NCBI RefSeq assembly: GCF_900048895.1
Contig: NZ_LT160640.1
Location: 1,504,758-1,568,757 of the forward strand
Length of the DNA stretch: 64,000 bases
DNA from: Neglectibacter timonensis
GTDB lineage: Bacteria > Bacillota > Clostridia > Oscillospirales > Acutalibacteraceae
Reading direction: 5' to 3'
Part shown: one piece after another, positions 60,552-64,000 of the stretch
How positions within the stretch are numbered: position 1 is the first letter of the stretch
How the letters are laid out: the number at the start of each line of letters is the position of its first letter
Notes under the pieces: generated by a model
What the model was told of the DNA's origin: nothing
The model's database searches: none
The model's input: the letters and a program-made list of their open reading frames with translations, nothing else
Program-made: the position numbers and the translations under genes

Positions 60552-61198
60552 ATGTGTTCTATCATGGGTTACTGCGGGAGTTCTAACTCTGCAGTAGAGA
60601 GAGTTTTTAAGTTGGGATTTGAAAGGACAATCTCTAGGGGTCCGACGATACAAGAATCATTGATACAGGCAGAGGCCTGCTCGGCTTTCACCGGCTGGCA
60701 ATTATGGGGCTACATCCGGAAGGAATGCAGCCTTTTCGTCTTGAAAAAAGCTTTTGTGTTTGTAACGGGTTTGTAACGGCGAAATATAATTTGTAAAATA
60801 TGTAATGTCGGTAAATCTCAAACTGAAAATCAACGCCTACGGCAAAAGAAAATATCTGCTCCGGCATGCCTTTGAAGGGAAAAACCTATTGCCCGATGAT
60901 ATTTTGTGACGTGAAAAAGCTGTCTTTTCCAACGCTGTGGGTCACTCAATGGTGGATAACCTGAAGGAATATGCAGAAAACTATTATTCCGACAGTGAAT
61001 TTTAATTGCTGCGTAAAAAATACGGTCACGCAACATCCTTCACGAAAGAATCTCTGTTTTACCGAGAGTTGTTTGAAAAGTATTATGGCAGTCAAGAGCA
61101 AATGATCGCCGATTTCTGGATGTCCAACAACGCTTGGGGAGGCTGCAATGTAAATTACCGCCCGCGTTCTTTCTAACTATGGTAACAGCGGCAAGTAA
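60552..61198 (+). pseudogene. asnB: asnB pseudogene (asparagine synthase, glutamine-hydrolysing)
   Basis: GGAGGCGAAACC precedes ATG 60552. The start MCSIMGYCGSS..GFERTISRGP holds the N-terminal Cys2 nucleophile. A frameshift moves the text to GLLGFHRLAIMGLHPEGMQPF, typical of AsnB. Then about 300 residues are missing and the C-terminal end appears at 60810-61198 (INAYGKRKYLLRHAFEGKNLLPDDIL, VGHSMVDNLKEYAENYYSD, LRKKYGHATSFTKESLFYRELFEKYYGSQEQMIADFWM... SNYGNSGK) with in-frame stops at 60907 and 61003 and another frameshift. It is clearly dead by deletion, stops and shifts. Confidence 0.85.
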
Positions 61199-61270
61199 AA
61201 AAGGAATATAGAAGATGAAGAGTACTGTAAACCATAACAAAATCTGTCACAGCAGAACGAGGTGTTATTT

Positions 61271-62884
61271 ATGACGAAATATATATTTGTGACCGGCGGT
61301 GTTGTGTCGGGACTTGGCAAAGGCATCACGGCGGCATCCCTTGGACGTCTCTTAAAGAATCGGGGAGTAAAGGTTGCGGCGCAAAAGCTTGACCCGTATA
61401 TCAATGTAGATCCCGGTACAATGAGTCCCTACCAGCATGGCGAGGTGTTCGTCACCGCTGATGGCGCTGAAACCGATCTTGATCTCGGACACTACGAACG
61501 CTTTATTGACGAAAACCTGAATAAGTTTTCCAATCTTACCACAGGCAAGGTCTATTGGAACGTTTTGAACAAAGAACGCCGCGGCGAATATCTCGGACAC
61601 ACTGTTCAGGTAATTCCGCACATCACTGACGAAATCAAGGCTTTCATTTACAGAGTTGGCAAGCAAACTGACGCCGATGTAGTGATTACCGAAATCGGCG
61701 GCACGATCGGGGATATTGAATCTCAGCCATTCCTTGAAGCGATCAGGCAGGTATCTCTCGAGGTGGGCAAGGGAAACAGCCTGTTTATCCATGTGACTTT
61801 AGTGCCGTTTTTAAGCGGCTCTGACGAACACAAATCCAAACCTACTCAACATTCGGTAAAAGAATTGCAGGGGATGGGCATCAGCCCCGATATAATTGTG
61901 CTTCGCTGTGATAGACCTTTGGAAGAGTCCATTTTTAGGAAAATATCGCTTTTTTGTAATGTAAAGCCGGATTGTGTTATTGAAAATATCACGCTGCCTA
62001 TTCTGTATGAAGCGCCGCTTATGCTTGAAAAATCGCATTTTTCAGAGGTCGTATGCAGAGAACTGAATCTCAAAACAAAGCCTATTGATTTGACAGAATG
62101 GCGTAAGATGGTCGAAAACATCAAAAACCGCCCCTACTGCATCAATATTGGTCTTGTAGGCAAATATACCCAGCTTCACGATGCTTATCTCTCGGTTGCG
62201 GAAGCGCTCCGTCACGCTGGTTATGTCTATAACGCCCACATTAAAATCCACTGGATTGATTCAGAAACTCTGAATGAGGAGAGTGCCGATGATGTGTTAG
62301 GCAAGCTCGACGGCATTATTGTTCCCGGCGGTTTCGGCGACAGGGGCGTTGAAGGAATGATTTGCGCAGCTAAATACGCCCGTGAAAATGATTTGCCGTA
62401 CTTCGGCATTTGCCTTGGTATGCAGGTTGCGGTTATCGAATATGCGAGAAATGTGCTCGGTCTTCGTGATGCCAACTCCGGAGAGTTTGACGAAGCTTGT
62501 CCCCATAAGGTGATAGATTTCATGCCAGGCCAAAGTGATGAGGTCGACAAGGGCGGAACGCTTAGGCTCGGCGCCTATCCTTGTATTATTAAACCCGATA
62601 CGGTTTTGGAAAAGCTGTATGGATCCACCGAGATCAGCGAACGCCACCGTCACCGTTATGAGTTTAACAACGATTACCGCAAGCAGTATGAGGATGCCGG
62701 TCTTACCCTTGCAGGGACTTCACCGGACGGGAGACTGATTGAAACGATTGAACTCAGCGACAGGCCGTTTTTTGTGGGCGTTCAGTATCACCCTGAATTT
62801 GGCAGCCGCCCTAACCGTGCCCATCCTCTGTTCAAGGGATTTATCCGTGCAGCATTTGATCATTCGAAGGAAGGAATACTATGA
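61271..62884 (+). CDS. pyrG: CTP synthase
   Basis: 537 residues from the ATG at 61271 (GAGGTG 7 nt upstream). Synthetase domain: [27 protein letters not shown] (ATP loop), [35 protein letters not shown]. Glutaminase domain: [29 protein letters not shown] with the catalytic Cys, and [11 protein letters not shown] with His/Glu. It makes CTP from UTP, ATP and glutamine. It overlaps purF as ATGA, an odd pairing of pyrimidine and purine steps that are linked by their use of glutamine. Confidence 0.96.
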   Translation: MTKYIFVTGGVVSGLGKGITAASLGRLLKNRGVKVAAQKLDPYINVDPGTMSPYQHGEVFVTADGAETDLDLGHYERFIDENLNKFSNLTTGKVYWNVLNKERRGEYLGHTVQVIPHITDEIKAFIYRVGKQTDADVVITEIGGTIGDIESQPFLEAIRQVSLEVGKGNSLFIHVTLVPFLSGSDEHKSKPTQHSVKELQGMGISPDIIVLRCDRPLEESIFRKISLFCNVKPDCVIENITLPILYEAPLMLEKSHFSEVVCRELNLKTKPIDLTEWRKMVENIKNRPYCINIGLVGKYTQLHDAYLSVAEALRHAGYVYNAHIKIHWIDSETLNEESADDVLGKLDGIIVPGGFGDRGVEGMICAAKYARENDLPYFGICLGMQVAVIEYARNVLGLRDANSGEFDEACPHKVIDFMPGQSDEVDKGGTLRLGAYPCIIKPDTVLEKLYGSTEISERHRHRYEFNNDYRKQYEDAGLTLAGTSPDGRLIETIELSDRPFFVGVQYHPEFGSRPNRAHPLFKGFIRAAFDHSKEGIL

Positions 62885-64000
62885 GTATCCATGAAGAATG
62901 CGGTGTGTTCGGAGCAATCGCAAAAACGAACCTTGACATAGGGAATCTTGTCTATTACGGGCTTTATGCTCTCCAGCACAGAGGGCAGGAGAGCTGCGGC
63001 ATTGTGATTAATGATGACGGTGTATTCACCTCTCATAAGGATTTAGGACTTGTAGGGGAAGTGTTCGGAGGCGGGGCGTTATCCGCACTGCCTCAAGGTA
63101 AAATTGCTGTCGGTCATGTGAGATACGGAACGACAGGTGGAAACAACCGGAATAACTGCCAGCCTATTGAAGTGAATCACCAAAAGGGGCGGATGGCCAT
63201 CGCTCACAACGGCAACCTCAGCAACGCCGCGGAGCTTCGTGACAGTTTGGAGCTGTCCGGCGCTATCTTTCATACTACAAGCGATACCGAAACGATCGCT
63301 TATCTTGTTACAAAAAAAAGGCTTCATTCCGGTTCCATTGAGGAAGCGGTCAGCCGAGCGCTTCCTTCTTTAGAGGGAGCCTATTCGCTTGTTTTAATGT
63401 CGCCGCAAAAGCTGATACTGGTCCGTGACCCGCACGGCTTCCGCCCTCTTTGCTTTGGTAAAACGGCTGACGGAATTTATGTTGCCGCTTCTGAAAGTGC
63501 CGCGCTCTCGGCGGTGGGAGCGGAATTTATACGGGATGTCGCCCCCGGTGAGATCGTTGTATTTGACGGCGAGAATGTTGTTTCGCGCACGGAGCACTGC
63601 AACAAAAAACCTAAAAAGCTATGTGCTTTTGAATACATCTATTTTTCCCGTCCCGATTCGGTCATAGACGGAATATCGGTCCATAAAGCAAGATTCAGAG
63701 CCGGAGAAATTTTAGCGGAACGCCGCCCTGCTGATGCCGACATTGTTTTCGGCGTTCCCGATTCGGGACTTGATGCGGCGCTCGGCTTCAGCCATCTATC
63801 GGGAATCCCTTATACAATCGGCCTAATTAAGAATAAATATATTGGCAGAACCTTTATTTCACCCGGTCAGTCCACAAGAATAGACCAAGTTAACATAAAG
63901 CTTTCCGCTATCGTGGACAATGTAAAAGGGAAACGAGTGGTTTTGGTTGACGATTCCATTGTGCGGGGAACAACCTCCGGCAGAATTGTCAAGCTGCTTC
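62881..64000 (+). CDS. purF: Amidophosphoribosyltransferase, 3' end outside window
   Basis: 373 codons are present; the gene runs off the edge. The propeptide is MSIHEE, followed by Cys7 as the nucleophile (ECGVFGAIA). The class II amidotransferase domain has [27 protein letters not shown] and [10 protein letters not shown]. The phosphoribosyl part has [19 protein letters not shown] and the PRPP loop [14 protein letters not shown]. It carries out the first step of purine synthesis. An Fe-S cluster as in Bacillus PurF may be bound by the family's later Cys residues, outside the window. Confidence 0.95.
   Translation, partial: MSIHEECGVFGAIAKTNLDIGNLVYYGLYALQHRGQESCGIVINDDGVFTSHKDLGLVGEVFGGGALSALPQGKIAVGHVRYGTTGGNNRNNCQPIEVNHQKGRMAIAHNGNLSNAAELRDSLELSGAIFHTTSDTETIAYLVTKKRLHSGSIEEAVSRALPSLEGAYSLVLMSPQKLILVRDPHGFRPLCFGKTADGIYVAASESAALSAVGAEFIRDVAPGEIVVFDGENVVSRTEHCNKKPKKLCAFEYIYFSRPDSVIDGISVHKARFRAGEILAERRPADADIVFGVPDSGLDAALGFSHLSGIPYTIGLIKNKYIGRTFISPGQSTRIDQVNIKLSAIVDNVKGKRVVLVDDSIVRGTTSGRIVKLL

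Noticed and set aside
1-64000. CRISPR array, prophage or insertion sequence
   Set aside because: No regularly spaced direct repeats, transposase, integrase or structural phage genes were recognised in the window.

Overview
The window reads as a chromosomal segment of a Gram-positive anaerobe of the class Clostridia, probably near the Oscillospiraceae. This rests on S-layer-homology (SLH) surface proteins, many MacB/FtsX and BceS-like two-component systems, a split ferredoxin-style glutamate synthase, type III glutamine synthetase, ANTAR regulation, a T-box leader, and AGGAGG ribosome sites almost everywhere. No phage genes, transposases, CRISPR arrays or rRNA were seen; there is one tRNA. By eye the GC content is high (phn, SLH and histidine-kinase regions) except for about 13.3-19 kb and everything after about 48.9 kb.

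Layout. 1-6.4 kb: two SLH surface proteins read leftwards (the first cut by the window edge), preceded by a truncated GHKL-like gene. 6.9-13.2 kb: a five-gene leftward operon (FtsX permease, MacB-type ATPase, tiny CXXC membrane protein, NapH-like polyferredoxin, TlpA lipoprotein) facing a rightward two-component system across a symmetric divergent promoter. 13.3-18.9 kb: a broken PAS gene, then a second two-component system with its own MacB ATPase and large FtsX permease. 19.3 kb: tRNA-Leu(CAG). 20.1-21.8 kb: an HD hydrolase and a radical SAM protein. 22.1-33.1 kb: a complete carbon-phosphorus lyase operon (phnDCEEGHIJKM, an IMPase-like gene, phnL, a PHP phosphoesterase). 33.2-40 kb, leftward: a heterodimeric ABC exporter under a MarR regulator, then a MATE exporter with an aldo/keto reductase. 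40.5-48.5 kb, leftward: sensor kinase, response regulator, degenerate receiver, diguanylate cyclase and a third SLH protein. 49-64 kb: nitrogen assimilation, with a leftward split-GOGAT/GlnA/ANTAR operon diverging from glnN and an Amt-PII fusion, then a decayed Asn T-box plus asnB pseudogene, pyrG and the start of purF.

How the genes fit together. The phn operon imports phosphonates and breaks the C-P bond; its last genes probably process the phosphoribosyl cyclic phosphate, since phnN and phnP are absent. The nitrogen block takes up ammonium (Amt-PII), fixes it (two glutamine synthetases) and passes it to glutamate (GOGAT). Each of its two divergent transcripts begins with a strong promoter followed within about 10-15 nt by a perfect intrinsic terminator, which fits control by the ANTAR protein at the end of the GOGAT operon.

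The most unusual items are the TlpA/polyferredoxin/MacB module with its mirror-image operator, and a composite element (a hairpin whose arm overlaps a perfect palindrome) found upstream of all three SLH genes.
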